This document shows positions 1-7,937 of a DNA stretch of 59,673 nt, piece by piece (positions within the stretch are counted from its first letter, which is position 1; each line of letters starts with the position of its first letter). The position numbers and the translations under genes were made by a program. Source of the DNA: Pedobacter nanyangensis (GTDB lineage Bacteria > Bacteroidota > Bacteroidia > Sphingobacteriales > Sphingobacteriaceae); NCBI RefSeq assembly GCF_003313505.1, contig NZ_QMHO01000007.1:170359-230031 (forward strand), in the 5' to 3' direction. Below the pieces are notes generated by a model, which made no database searches, was not told the origin of the DNA, and was given only the letters and a program-made list of their open reading frames with translations.

Positions 1-6
1 ACCTCT

Positions 7-83
7 GTAGGATTAGCTCGGCAGGTTCAGAGCATCCCGATTTACTATCGGAAGGGTCACTGGTTCGAACCCAGTATCCTCCA
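7..83 (+). pseudogene. tRNA-Val-like pseudogene, copy 1
   Basis: The body folds as a tRNA: acceptor 7-13 with 76-82 (one T-C mismatch at 8/81), D stem GCTC/GAGC at 16-19 and 30-33, T arm ACTGG/CCAGT around TTCGAAC at 59-75, and a discriminator A at 83. The anticodon arm is abnormal: bases 35-53 make a 6-bp stem (one mismatch in this copy) with a 7-base loop TTTACTA, two bases longer than the canonical 17-base arm. If the loop is read as usual the anticodon would be TAC (Val), but position 37 would be a pyrimidine. I infer a tRNA-Val(TAC)-derived pseudogene. CCA is not encoded. Confidence 0.7.
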
Positions 84-87
84 CATT

Positions 88-122
88 AAGCCTTATCAGT
101 TATTCTGGTGAGGCTTTTTTGT
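88..122 (+). terminator. Rho-independent terminator after tRNA-like copy 1
   Basis: The stem AAGCCTTATCAG (88-99) pairs, with two G-T wobbles, with CTGGTGAGGCTT (105-116) around a 5-base loop and is followed by a T run. An identical terminator follows copy 3. Confidence 0.8.
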
Positions 123-147
123 TTTAGGGGCTTTTAAATAAACCTCT

Positions 148-224
148 GTAGGATTAGCTCGGCAGGTTCAGAGCATCCCGATTTACTATCGGGAGGCTCA
201 CTGGTTCGAACCCAGTATCCTCCA
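148..224 (+). pseudogene. tRNA-Val-like pseudogene, copy 2
   Basis: This copy has the same fold as copy 1, but its 19-base anticodon arm (176-194) is a perfect 6-bp stem TCCCGA/TCGGGA with loop TTTACTA. A C at 197 changes the variable region. The acceptor has the same single mismatch as copy 1. The extra base pair in the anticodon arm makes a functional elongator tRNA unlikely. Its downstream terminator is interrupted after about seven bases, and the GIY-YIG gene follows. Confidence 0.7.
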
Positions 225-230
225 CATTAA

Positions 231-512
<282 letters not shown>

Positions 513-513
513 G

Positions 514-575
514 CTGGCTCAGAGCATCCCGATTTTCTATCGGGAGGGTCACTGGTTCGAACCCAGTATCCTCCA
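514..575 (+). pseudogene. Truncated tRNA-Val-like copy 3
   Basis: The acceptor 5' strand and part of the D arm are missing. What remains is the D-arm 3' half (GGCTCAGAGC), a 6-bp anticodon hairpin with loop TTTTCTA, an intact T arm and the acceptor 3' strand. The loop differs from copies 1 and 2 (middle triplet TTC rather than TAC), so the hairpin but not the anticodon is conserved. It begins right after the GIY-YIG stop codon. Confidence 0.7.
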
Positions 576-579
576 CATT

Positions 580-612
580 AAGCCTTATCAGTTATTCTGG
601 TGAGGCTTTTTT
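580..612 (+). terminator. Rho-independent terminator after tRNA-like copy 3
   Basis: This has the same 12-bp wobble-containing stem and TTATT loop as the terminator at 88-122, followed by a T run. It probably also ends GIY-YIG transcription. Confidence 0.8.
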
Positions 613-690
613 GTTTTTGGGCATATAATGCCTAATTTGATTTATTATGCTGCTCGTACACCAAGCCTTGGGCGCCATTCGTGCAAGTGC

Positions 691-747
691 AACGTGGTAG
701 CCCCCACGTTAAGCCCTATTGGCCAATGTTGGGCCTTTGGGGCTTAA
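691..747. repeat. Two adjacent perfect inverted repeats
   Basis: AACGTGG (691-697) pairs with CCACGTT (704-710). Directly after it, TTAAGCCC (709-716) pairs with GGGCTTAA (740-747) around an inner TTGGCCAA palindrome. The region lies between the tRNA-like cluster and the convergent 3' end of the MFS gene, so it may form terminators, but there is no T tract on either strand. Confidence 0.5.
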
Positions 748-759
748 GGGAACGATAAA

Positions 760-1971
760 TTATTTCTTCTTTCTGGTGGTACTGATATTAGGTAAAAAAG
801 CCGTAATTAACCCTATCAATGGTAAATAAGCACAAATGGAGAACACGTAATTGATACTCGTTTTATCAGCAAGGTTTCCAATTAACGCCGAGCCCAGGCC
901 GCCCATTCCAAAGGCGAAGCCAAAGAAAAGCCCAGCCACCAAACCTACTTTTCCAGGAATCAGTTCCTGTGCATATACCAATATTGCCGAGAAGGCCGAT
1001 GCCAAAATCATCCCGATAGGAACAATTAGGATGCCCGTCCAGAACAAGTTGGCATGCGGCAACATCAGCGCAAAAGGAGCGGCACCCAGAATAGACACCC
1101 ATATTACATATTTACGGCCAATTTTATCGCCAATTGGGCCGCCAAGCAACGTGCCGGCCGCTACCGAAAACAAGAATACAAATAAGTATATCTGCGAGGT
1201 TTGTACCGAAACATGGAACTTGTCGATCAAATAAAAAGTGAAGTAGCTGGTTAAGCTGGCCATGTAAAAATATTTCGAGAAAATAAGCACCAGCAAAATC
1301 ACAATGGCGGTAATTACCCTGGTTTTCGAAAGATTGTGCTTCTCTATAATAGTGCTGGCCTTTTTTGCTTCGCGGTTTAGCACATAGTTTTTATACCAAT
1401 TGCCTACGTAGCTGAGTACCATAATAGCCAACAAGGCAATTACCGAAAACCAGATAACGCTGAATTGTCCTTTTGGAACAATAATCCAGGCGGCCAGCAA
1501 GGGCCCAATGGAACTGCCGGCATTGCCTCCTAGTTGAAATACTGATTGGGCCAATCCCTTTTTTCCGCCAGATGCGGCATGCGCCATTCTGGATGCTTCT
1601 GGGTGGAAAATAGAAGAGCCCGTGCCCACCAAAGCTACCGAAAACAAAATCAGGTAAAAGCTATTGGATAATGAAAGCGTAATAAGCCCAACCAGCGTAA
1701 AGCCCATGCCAATGGCTAAGGAATAAGGTTGAGGCCTCTTGTCTGTGTATAAACCTACAAAAGGTTGAAACAAGGATGCCGCCAGCTGAAAGGTGAGCGT
1801 AATCAATCCGATTTGCGAAAAGGTTAGATGGTAAGAGCTTTTAACCAGAGGATAGATAGCCGGAATTAAAGATTGAATGGTGTCATTAAGTAGGTGTGAG
1901 AAACTTAGCGCAAATAAGATGGGGAAAACGGTTGCGTTTGTTTTGCTAAAATCAGAAGGGTTTGCGTTCAT
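760..1971 (-). CDS. fsr: MFS exporter, fosmidomycin resistance (Fsr) type
   Basis: The 403-residue inner-membrane protein has about 12 hydrophobic segments. The N-terminal half strongly resembles E. coli Fsr: SHLLNDTIQSL, then FSQIGLITLTFQL, YTDKRPQPYS, LVGTGSSIFHPEASR and the GLAQSVFQLGGNAGSS stretch. A second MFS-A-like loop, GGPIGDKIGRK, lies near the middle. Family members export fosmidomycin and possibly other small anionic compounds by proton antiport; the natural substrate is unknown. It is monocistronic, transcribed away from the DHS-family gene, with a Bacteroidota -7 box 18 bases upstream of the ATG. Confidence 0.9.
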   Translation of the reverse strand: MNANPSDFSKTNATVFPILFALSFSHLLNDTIQSLIPAIYPLVKSSYHLTFSQIGLITLTFQLAASLFQPFVGLYTDKRPQPYSLAIGMGFTLVGLITLSLSNSFYLILFSVALVGTGSSIFHPEASRMAHAASGGKKGLAQSVFQLGGNAGSSIGPLLAAWIIVPKGQFSVIWFSVIALLAIMVLSYVGNWYKNYVLNREAKKASTIIEKHNLSKTRVITAIVILLVLIFSKYFYMASLTSYFTFYLIDKFHVSVQTSQIYLFVFLFSVAAGTLLGGPIGDKIGRKYVIWVSILGAAPFALMLPHANLFWTGILIVPIGMILASAFSAILVYAQELIPGKVGLVAGLFFGFAFGMGGLGSALIGNLADKTSINYVFSICAYLPLIGLITAFLPNISTTRKKK

Positions 1972-1988
1972 AAAAAAAAGATTTTAAA

Positions 1989-1996
1989 CAAAGCTA
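1989..1996 (-). promoter_or_regulatory. -7 box of the MFS gene
   Basis: On the minus strand this reads TAGCTTTG, matching the Bacteroidota TAnnTTTG consensus, 18 bases before the start codon. No clear TTG -33 element is seen at the expected spacing. Confidence 0.45.
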
Positions 1997-2111
1997 CATA
2001 TTTTATTAAAGGTTAATCGTTAAAACTAAGATGTAATCACATATACACATCGTTTTAGTGCGTTAAAAGGTATTGTTGAAAGGCTTTGCGCCCAAATCAA
2101 ATAAAACCACT

Positions 2112-2161
2112 TAGGCACATAAGATATCGCATCTTAATATCATTGAAAGGCCATGTGCCTA
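2112..2161. repeat. Long-armed inverted repeat TAGGCACAT/ATGTGCCTA
   Basis: TAGGCACAT (2112-2120) is inverted at 2153-2161. An inner hairpin AAGAT/ATCTT (2121-2135) sits in the loop, and related GCGCCC and GCGCCT words lie just outside (about 2086 and 2175). It resembles a degraded palindromic intergenic repeat between divergent genes. Confidence 0.45.
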
Positions 2162-2260
2162 TGTGATTAAAAGCTATGCGCCTAAAGCTTCATTTCAGCA
2201 ACTTTCCACGCAAATTGTAAATCGTTCCTGTACATACGGCATAAAATCATAAATCATTTG

Positions 2261-2268
2261 TACTTTTG
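2261..2268 (+). promoter_or_regulatory. -7 box upstream of the DHS-family gene
   Basis: TACTTTTG matches TAnnTTTG and lies 25 bases before the ATG at 2294. A -33 TTG is not obvious. Confidence 0.5.
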
Positions 2269-2293
2269 CGGGCGAAAACAAAATGAATATAAA

Positions 2294-3274
2294 ATGAGTA
2301 CTAATAGAGGACCAATATCGAAATTCATGGAGACCAATTATCTCCACTTTAATGCGGCAGCTATGATGGATGCGGCTAAAGGTTATGAAACGCATTTAGA
2401 CGAAGGTGGTAAAATGATGATTACCCTTGCCGGTGCAATGAGTACTGCAGAATTGGGTATTTCTTTGGCCGAAATGATCAGGCAGGATAAGGTTTCAATC
2501 ATTTCTTGTACTGGTGCCAACCTAGAAGAGGATATTATGAACCTTGTTGCTCATTCTCACTATAAAAGAGTTCCAAACTATCGTGATTTGAGCCCCCAAG
2601 ATGAGTGGGATTTGTTAGAGAACCACTACAATCGGGTTACCGATACCTGTATTCCCGAAGAAGAAGCTTTCCGTCGTTTGCAAAAACATATCCATGCGAT
2701 TTGGAAAGATGCAGATGATAAGGGCGAACGCTACTTTCCACATGAGTATATGTACAAAATGTTGTTGAGCGGTGTTTTGGAACAGTATTACGAAATTGAT
2801 CCCAAAAATTCGTGGATGTTGGCGGCCGCCGAAAAAAACCTGCCAATTGTGGTTCCGGGCTGGGAAGACAGCACCATGGGCAATATCTTTGCGTCCTATG
2901 TCATCAAAAATGAATTTAAAGCCACAACCATGAAAAGCGGTATCGAGTACATGGCCTGGTTGGCAGATTGGTATGTGAAAAATTCAGATGGTAAAGGTGT
3001 AGGCTTTTTCCAGATTGGTGGTGGTATTGCTGGCGATTTCCCGATTTGCGTTGTGCCAATGCTTTATCAGGATATGGAAATGGAAAATATTCCATTTTGG
3101 AGTTATTTTTGCCAAATTTCAGACTCCACTACTTCTTATGGCTCTTACTCGGGAGCGGTTCCAAATGAGAAAATTACTTGGGGTAAACTAGATATCAACA
3201 CGCCGAAATTTATTGTAGAAAGTGATGCAACAATCGTGGCGCCATTAATGTTTGCCTGGATATTGAAACAATAA
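2294..3274 (+). CDS. Deoxyhypusine synthase family protein
   Basis: The 326-residue cytosolic enzyme starts at MSTNRGPISKF; an in-frame upstream start at 2258 overlaps the promoter and is rejected. Deoxyhypusine-synthase hallmarks are visible: an N-terminal nucleotide-binding segment with GAMSTAELG and SCTGANLEED, a central PGWEDSTMG stretch, the FFQIGGGIAGDF loop, and a C-terminal SGAVPNEKITWGKLD with the Lys in the position of the catalytic lysine. Eukaryotic and archaeal DHS modify eIF5A using spermidine. Bacteria lack eIF5A, and bacterial relatives are thought to act in polyamine chemistry such as homospermidine formation. The substrate here is therefore inferred only as polyamine-related. 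It is a single-gene unit with its own promoter and terminator. Confidence 0.85.
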   Translation: MSTNRGPISKFMETNYLHFNAAAMMDAAKGYETHLDEGGKMMITLAGAMSTAELGISLAEMIRQDKVSIISCTGANLEEDIMNLVAHSHYKRVPNYRDLSPQDEWDLLENHYNRVTDTCIPEEEAFRRLQKHIHAIWKDADDKGERYFPHEYMYKMLLSGVLEQYYEIDPKNSWMLAAAEKNLPIVVPGWEDSTMGNIFASYVIKNEFKATTMKSGIEYMAWLADWYVKNSDGKGVGFFQIGGGIAGDFPICVVPMLYQDMEMENIPFWSYFCQISDSTTSYGSYSGAVPNEKITWGKLDINTPKFIVESDATIVAPLMFAWILKQ

Positions 3275-3317
3275 ATTAATTTCCAAATATCAGGGTTTAA
3301 AACCAACCCAAACCAAG

Positions 3318-3349
3318 TCAGCGATTTCCAAAAAATCGCTGATTTATTT
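3318..3349 (+). terminator. Terminator after the DHS-family gene
   Basis: TCAGCGATTT (3318-3327) pairs with AAATCGCTGA (3333-3342), followed by TTTATTT. A second small hairpin TTTAGCG/CGCTAAA follows directly. Confidence 0.75.
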
Positions 3350-3419
3350 AGCGCTAGCCGCTAAAATTGCAATAGTTTAGAATGATTATAAATTGTATTT
3401 CACTGTCATTAATATGTCA

Positions 3420-3446
3420 TTGGTATCTTAATAAAGATTACTTTTG
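3420..3446 (+). promoter_or_regulatory. Promoter of the ACIII-oxidase cluster
   Basis: TTG at 3420-3422 and TACTTTTG at 3439-3446 are spaced 16 bases apart, close to the Bacteroidota housekeeping consensus. The predicted 5' leader to the ATG at 3529 is about 75 bases. It probably drives the whole act-cox cluster. Confidence 0.6.
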
Positions 3447-3528
3447 TCCAATTATTTCTGAGAGGTAAATCATCATTCATCACTTAGATTAAAAATTTTA
3501 TTTCAAAATAAAGCATAAAATACTCATT

Positions 3529-4821
3529 ATGAGGAATATCTCATTCGGACTTAAAAAATTTAGAAAAGCAACCTTCGTATTAGCTGCACTATCTTTTTTA
3601 ACTGTAACTGTATCGAAAGCGCAAGATGTTGTAGAGGGAAGAACGTTATTTAAGTCGAAGTGTGCTTCATGTCACGCCTTAGACCATGATGGTACCGGCC
3701 CAGCTTTAACTCCAAAGGTTAACGAATTGGAGGAGTCGTTTTTAATTCCTTGGATTAGAAACAACGTTGAATTAAGAGCTTCTGGGAACAAACAAGCTAT
3801 CGAAGCCGCTAAATTCTCTCCATCGGAGATGACCGCTTTTCCTAATTTAACTGATGATCAAATTAAAAACATCATCGCTTATGCAAAAGCAGGAGAGCCT
3901 AAAAAAGAAGCTGTTGCAGGTGCAGGAGAAGTGAAAGATGAAGGCGCTTCAAGCCTTTCAATTGCAGGTGTAATCGCGATTATTGTTCTGGCTATCGTTG
4001 TTTTGGTAGTGTTGGGCAGAGCGGTTAAAATGCTTGAGCGTTTAATTCTAGAGAAACAAGGTATCGTAGTAACAGATGAAGACAATGTTTCTTTAGCTAC
4101 GGGCTTAAAAGGCTTGTTCAAGAACAAGAAGTTTGTGTTCTTTACCGTATTGTGCTTGGTGATTGTGTTAGGTTCATTCGGTTGGATGGGCATGTGGGAA
4201 ACAGGTGTACACACGGGTTACCAACCAACGCAGCCAATTAAATTCTCGCACGAGTTGCATGCTGGTATTAATCAAATTGACTGTCAATACTGTCACACTG
4301 GGGCATTCAAGTCTAAAAACTCAACGATTCCTTCTTTGAACGTTTGTATGAACTGTCATAAAAACGTACAGGCAAGAACTGATGACGGATTGATTTCTCC
4401 AGAAATCCAAAAAATCTATAACGCTTTGGGCTATAACCCAGATACGCAAACTTACGACAAAACCAAAGAGAAGCCAATTGAGTGGGTACGTGTACATAAC
4501 TTGCCAGATTTCGCTTACTTTAACCACTCTCAACACGTAGTGGTTGGTGAAGAAGCTATTCGTAAAGAAGCAGGTTTGAAACCAACTGATCCAGTTTGTT
4601 TCGCTTGTCACGGTCCAGTGAACACCATGGAAGAAGTTTACCAATACTCTCCGTTAACCATGAAATGGTGTGTTAACTGTCACAGAGAGGCGGATATCTC
4701 TAACAAGAAAAACGATGCGTTTTACGCAAACGTAATTGCTGCTCACGAAAAAATCAAAAAAGGTGAGAAAATTACCCCAGCGTTGTTAGGTGGTTTAGAG
4801 TGTGGTAAGTGCCATTATTAA
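3529..4821 (+). CDS. actA: ACIII subunit ActA, multiheme cytochrome c
   Basis: The 430-residue quinol:cytochrome c oxidoreductase heme subunit carries six CxxCH sites: C45 (CASCH) in an N-terminal mono-heme domain, then C252, C273, C357, C381 and C425. The last five form the classical pentaheme domain. Hydrophobic stretches lie at about 14-32 (signal or anchor), 145-168 and 203-222, so the monoheme domain is separated from the pentaheme domain by two membrane segments. In alternative complex III, ActA passes electrons from the ActB iron-sulfur clusters to ActE or directly to the oxidase. It is the first gene of the cluster. The N-terminal extra heme is unusual against the textbook pentaheme description. 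Confidence 0.95.
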   Translation: MRNISFGLKKFRKATFVLAALSFLTVTVSKAQDVVEGRTLFKSKCASCHALDHDGTGPALTPKVNELEESFLIPWIRNNVELRASGNKQAIEAAKFSPSEMTAFPNLTDDQIKNIIAYAKAGEPKKEAVAGAGEVKDEGASSLSIAGVIAIIVLAIVVLVVLGRAVKMLERLILEKQGIVVTDEDNVSLATGLKGLFKNKKFVFFTVLCLVIVLGSFGWMGMWETGVHTGYQPTQPIKFSHELHAGINQIDCQYCHTGAFKSKNSTIPSLNVCMNCHKNVQARTDDGLISPEIQKIYNALGYNPDTQTYDKTKEKPIEWVRVHNLPDFAYFNHSQHVVVGEEAIRKEAGLKPTDPVCFACHGPVNTMEEVYQYSPLTMKWCVNCHREADISNKKNDAFYANVIAAHEKIKKGEKITPALLGGLECGKCHY

Positions 4822-4870
4822 TAAATAGAGTTTTAGTTAAGAACGTTCGATAAACAGTAATATAGCTTAA

Positions 4871-7800
4871 ATGGAAAGCAACAAAAAATACTGGAAAGGT
4901 TTGGAGGAGTTGAACAAAACTCCCGAGTTTGTTGAGAACAACAAAAGCGAATTTGCCGAGCCGCTTCCAATAGAAGATGTTTTAAGTGAAGCAGGACTAA
5001 GTACCGTTACCCCACGCCGTGACTTTTTAAAAGCCTTAGGTTTTGGTTTAGGTGCGGTAACCTTGGCAGCTTGTCAAAAAGCACCGGTACACAAATCAAT
5101 CCCTTACTTGGTTAGGCCAGAAGAGGTAACTCCGGGTATCCCTAACTACTACGTTTCTACTTTTAAAGGTAACAGCGTAATGGTAAAAACCGTGGTAGGG
5201 CGTCCAATCAAAGTTGAAGTTAACCGCAATGCTGGTTTATTCAGCAGAGGTACTGATGCGCAGGCTCAGGCTTCAGTGTTGGATTTGTACGATGTTTCTA
5301 AACTAAAAAATCCTTTGTTGAAAAAGGATGAAACAACTTGGGCTGATTTGGACAAATTCGTAAAAGGCGAATTGAATAAAGTACAAGCATCAGGTAAGAA
5401 AATTCGTGTGGTTGCCAGCACTTTGAACAGCCCTTCGGCTAAAGCAGTGGTAACTGAATTTACCGCAAAATACCCTACTACTAAATTGGTTCAGTATGAC
5501 CCGGTTTCTTATACAGGTATCATCAAGGCTAACGAAAATAGCTTTGGTAAAGCGGTATTGCCAAAATACAACTTCGATAAAGCAGATTTGATCGTAAGCT
5601 TTGCAGCTGATTTCTTGGGAACTTGGATCAGTGGTGAAGAGTTTACAGCTCAATATACTTCTAACAGAGATTATAAGTCTCTAGAGAAGAAAAAAATGTC
5701 TCGCCACTTCCAGTTTGAAGCTGGTATGAGTTTAACAGGTACCAACGCCGATACTCGTATTGCTTTGAAACTATCGGAAGAAGGGCCTGCACTAATTGCA
5801 TTATACAATGCGATTACAGGTGCCAGCTTGCCAGGCGCAGGTTTGCCAGACAATGCCAACGCTGATAAAGCAATTAAATTGGTAGCTAAAGAATTATTAC
5901 AGAACAAAGGCAAAGCAGTTGTAGTAGCTGGTTCTAACGATGTTTCTGTTCAAACTTTAGTAAACGCTATTAACGTGGCTATTGGTAGCTATGGTACTAC
6001 TATCGATTTAGATAATCCTTGCAAACGTTACGAAGGTAATGATGCAGAATTTGCATTGTTGGTTGACGAAATGAACAAAGGTGAAGTAGGGGCAGTGTTC
6101 TTCTTGAACTCAAACCCTGCTTATGATGCTATCAATACTAAAACTTTTACCGAAGGTTTAGCAAAAGTTGGTTTAAAAGTTTCTTTCTCAGATAGGGAAG
6201 ACGAAACTGCCGATCTTTCTGATGTAGTAGCCATTACACCTAATTATTTAGAAGCTTGGGGCGATGCTAATACTTATGAAGGTTTTTACAGCATTGTTCA
6301 GCCAACCATTAACCCAGTATTCAACTCTCGTCAGGCAGAGCAAAGTTTATTAACCTGGGCTGACGCTCCAGTACAAGATTACTACCAATACGTACGCAAT
6401 TACTGGGAGAAAAACATATTGCCTGCAGCTGGTAAAACTTGGAAAGATGTGCTACAAACAGGTGTAGTTATTAACGCTGCAAGACCAGCTGGAAGTTATG
6501 GTTTCACTTTATCTTTAGATGCCGTTGCAGCAGCTATCGTAGCAAGCAGCAAAGCATTGAAGAAAGATATCGAGCTTCAGATTTTTGAAAGTGTTCCTAT
6601 GCGTGATGGTAAGCAAGCCAACAACGCATTCTTGCAAGAATTTCCTGATCCAGTAACCAAGGTAACTTGGGATAACAGTTTAGCCTTAAACCCTAAACAA
6701 GCCGAGAAACTAGGTTACAAGGAATTTGACGTGGTAACGATCAAAGGCGAAAATGGTTATTCGGTTGATTTGCCAGTATTGTTCCAACCAGGACAAGCCA
6801 TGGGCACCGCTTCAGTAGCTTTAGGTTACGGACGTACCAAAGCAGGTAAAGCGGGTAACAACGTAGGTAAAAACGCCTTCCCATTTGTAACTTACACCAA
6901 TGGTACCTTAAAGTATGCTACTACGGCTACTTTAACCGCTACAGGTGCTTGGTCTGAATTAGCTCAAACACAAACCCACTACTCTTTCGAAGGTAGAAAC
7001 ATTGTTCGTGAAGCCTCTTTCAAAGATTTCCTAAAAGATCCAGCGGCTGGTTCAGGTAACCACCACAAACATAAAGTTTACGATTTGTGGACTACCGATA
7101 AGCACGAAATGTTGGGCAACAACTGGGTAATGGCAATCGATTTGAACGCTTGTACAGGTTGTGGTTCATGTATCGTAGCTTGTAACGTAGAAAACAATAT
7201 CCCAGTGGTAGGTAAGGATGAGGTTCGCCGTCGTCGTGAAATGCACTGGTTACGTATCGACCGTTACTATAGCTTTAACGATGAGCAACATGGTGCGGTA
7301 ACTAAAGAGAAAGAAATTGCTCATTTAGATAACCTAGAGAATGTTTCGGTAGTGCACCAGCCAATGTTGTGTCAACATTGCGATCATGCACCTTGCGAAA
7401 CCGTATGTCCGGTATTGGCAACAGTACACTCGTCGGACGGTTTGAATCACATGGCTTACAACCGTTGCGTAGGTACCCGTTACTGTGCAAACAACTGTCC
7501 ATACAAAGTACGCCGTTTCAACTGGTTTAACTACTGGAACGATTCGCGTTTCGATAACTACTTGAACAACGAGTTTACACAATTGGTATTGAACCCAGAT
7601 GTTACTACCCGTTCAAGAGGGGTAATGGAAAAATGTTCGATGTGTATCCAACGTATCCAAGCAGGTAAATTAACGGCCAAAATTGAAAAACGTGCATTGA
7701 AAGATGGCGATATCAAAATGGCCTGTCAAGAAGCATGTTCTGCCAACGCAATCATCTTCGGCGATAAAAACGATCCAAACTCGGAAGTTTCAAAGGCCCT

Positions 7801-7912
7801 ACGTAGCGAGCGTACCTACTACGTACTAGAAGAAATCAACGTTGAGCCAGGTATCGGTTACATGACAAAAATTAGAAACATAGATTCAGAAACAAAAGAA
7901 GTACATGCGTAA
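4871..7912 (+). CDS. actB: ACIII subunit ActB, Mo-less molybdopterin-oxidoreductase-like iron-sulfur protein
   Basis: This 1013-residue protein fuses a molybdopterin-oxidoreductase-like domain (about 70-700) with a ferredoxin-type domain (about 750-960). An internal Tat-like signal, RRDFLK at 49-54 and lipobox LAAC ending at C68, lies unusually far from the N-terminus, as in the TAT-variant-translocated family. Cys clusters near 761 (CTGCGSCIVAC), CQHCDHAPCETVCP, CVGTRYCANNCP, CSMC and CQEAC fit the four clusters known in ACIII. Known ActB proteins bind no molybdenum and act in electron transfer from quinol to the ActA hemes. It is spaced 49 bases after actA and 25 before actC. Confidence 0.95.
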   Translation: MESNKKYWKGLEELNKTPEFVENNKSEFAEPLPIEDVLSEAGLSTVTPRRDFLKALGFGLGAVTLAACQKAPVHKSIPYLVRPEEVTPGIPNYYVSTFKGNSVMVKTVVGRPIKVEVNRNAGLFSRGTDAQAQASVLDLYDVSKLKNPLLKKDETTWADLDKFVKGELNKVQASGKKIRVVASTLNSPSAKAVVTEFTAKYPTTKLVQYDPVSYTGIIKANENSFGKAVLPKYNFDKADLIVSFAADFLGTWISGEEFTAQYTSNRDYKSLEKKKMSRHFQFEAGMSLTGTNADTRIALKLSEEGPALIALYNAITGASLPGAGLPDNANADKAIKLVAKELLQNKGKAVVVAGSNDVSVQTLVNAINVAIGSYGTTIDLDNPCKRYEGNDAEFALLVDEMNKGEVGAVFFLNSNPAYDAINTKTFTEGLAKVGLKVSFSDREDETADLSDVVAITPNYLEAWGDANTYEGFYSIVQPTINPVFNSRQAEQSLLTWADAPVQDYYQYVRNYWEKNILPAAGKTWKDVLQTGVVINAARPAGSYGFTLSLDAVAAAIVASSKALKKDIELQIFESVPMRDGKQANNAFLQEFPDPVTKVTWDNSLALNPKQAEKLGYKEFDVVTIKGENGYSVDLPVLFQPGQAMGTASVALGYGRTKAGKAGNNVGKNAFPFVTYTNGTLKYATTATLTATGAWSELAQTQTHYSFEGRNIVREASFKDFLKDPAAGSGNHHKHKVYDLWTTDKHEMLGNNWVMAIDLNACTGCGSCIVACNVENNIPVVGKDEVRRRREMHWLRIDRYYSFNDEQHGAVTKEKEIAHLDNLENVSVVHQPMLCQHCDHAPCETVCPVLATVHSSDGLNHMAYNRCVGTRYCANNCPYKVRRFNWFNYWNDSRFDNYLNNEFTQLVLNPDVTTRSRGVMEKCSMCIQRIQAGKLTAKIEKRALKDGDIKMACQEACSANAIIFGDKNDPNSEVSKALRSERTYYVLEEINVEPGIGYMTKIRNIDSETKEVHA

Positions 7913-7937
7913 GCTATTACTTACAGCAATATAGAAT

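Noticed and set aside
7..83. Functional tRNA-Val gene
   Set aside because: The anticodon arm is 19 bases with a 6-bp stem and the acceptor has a mismatch; the repeated copies suggest pseudogenes rather than working tRNAs.
851..1234. Gene on the plus strand opposite the MFS exporter
   Set aside because: It is antisense to a clear membrane protein gene and has no protein-like pattern.
2258..2293. Longer N-terminus of the DHS-family protein
   Set aside because: The extra codons overlap the -7 box and are unlike the family's N-terminus.
4871..7912. Molybdenum-containing oxidoreductase
   Set aside because: It lies in an act gene cluster and has the ActB layout; this family is known to lack the Mo cofactor.
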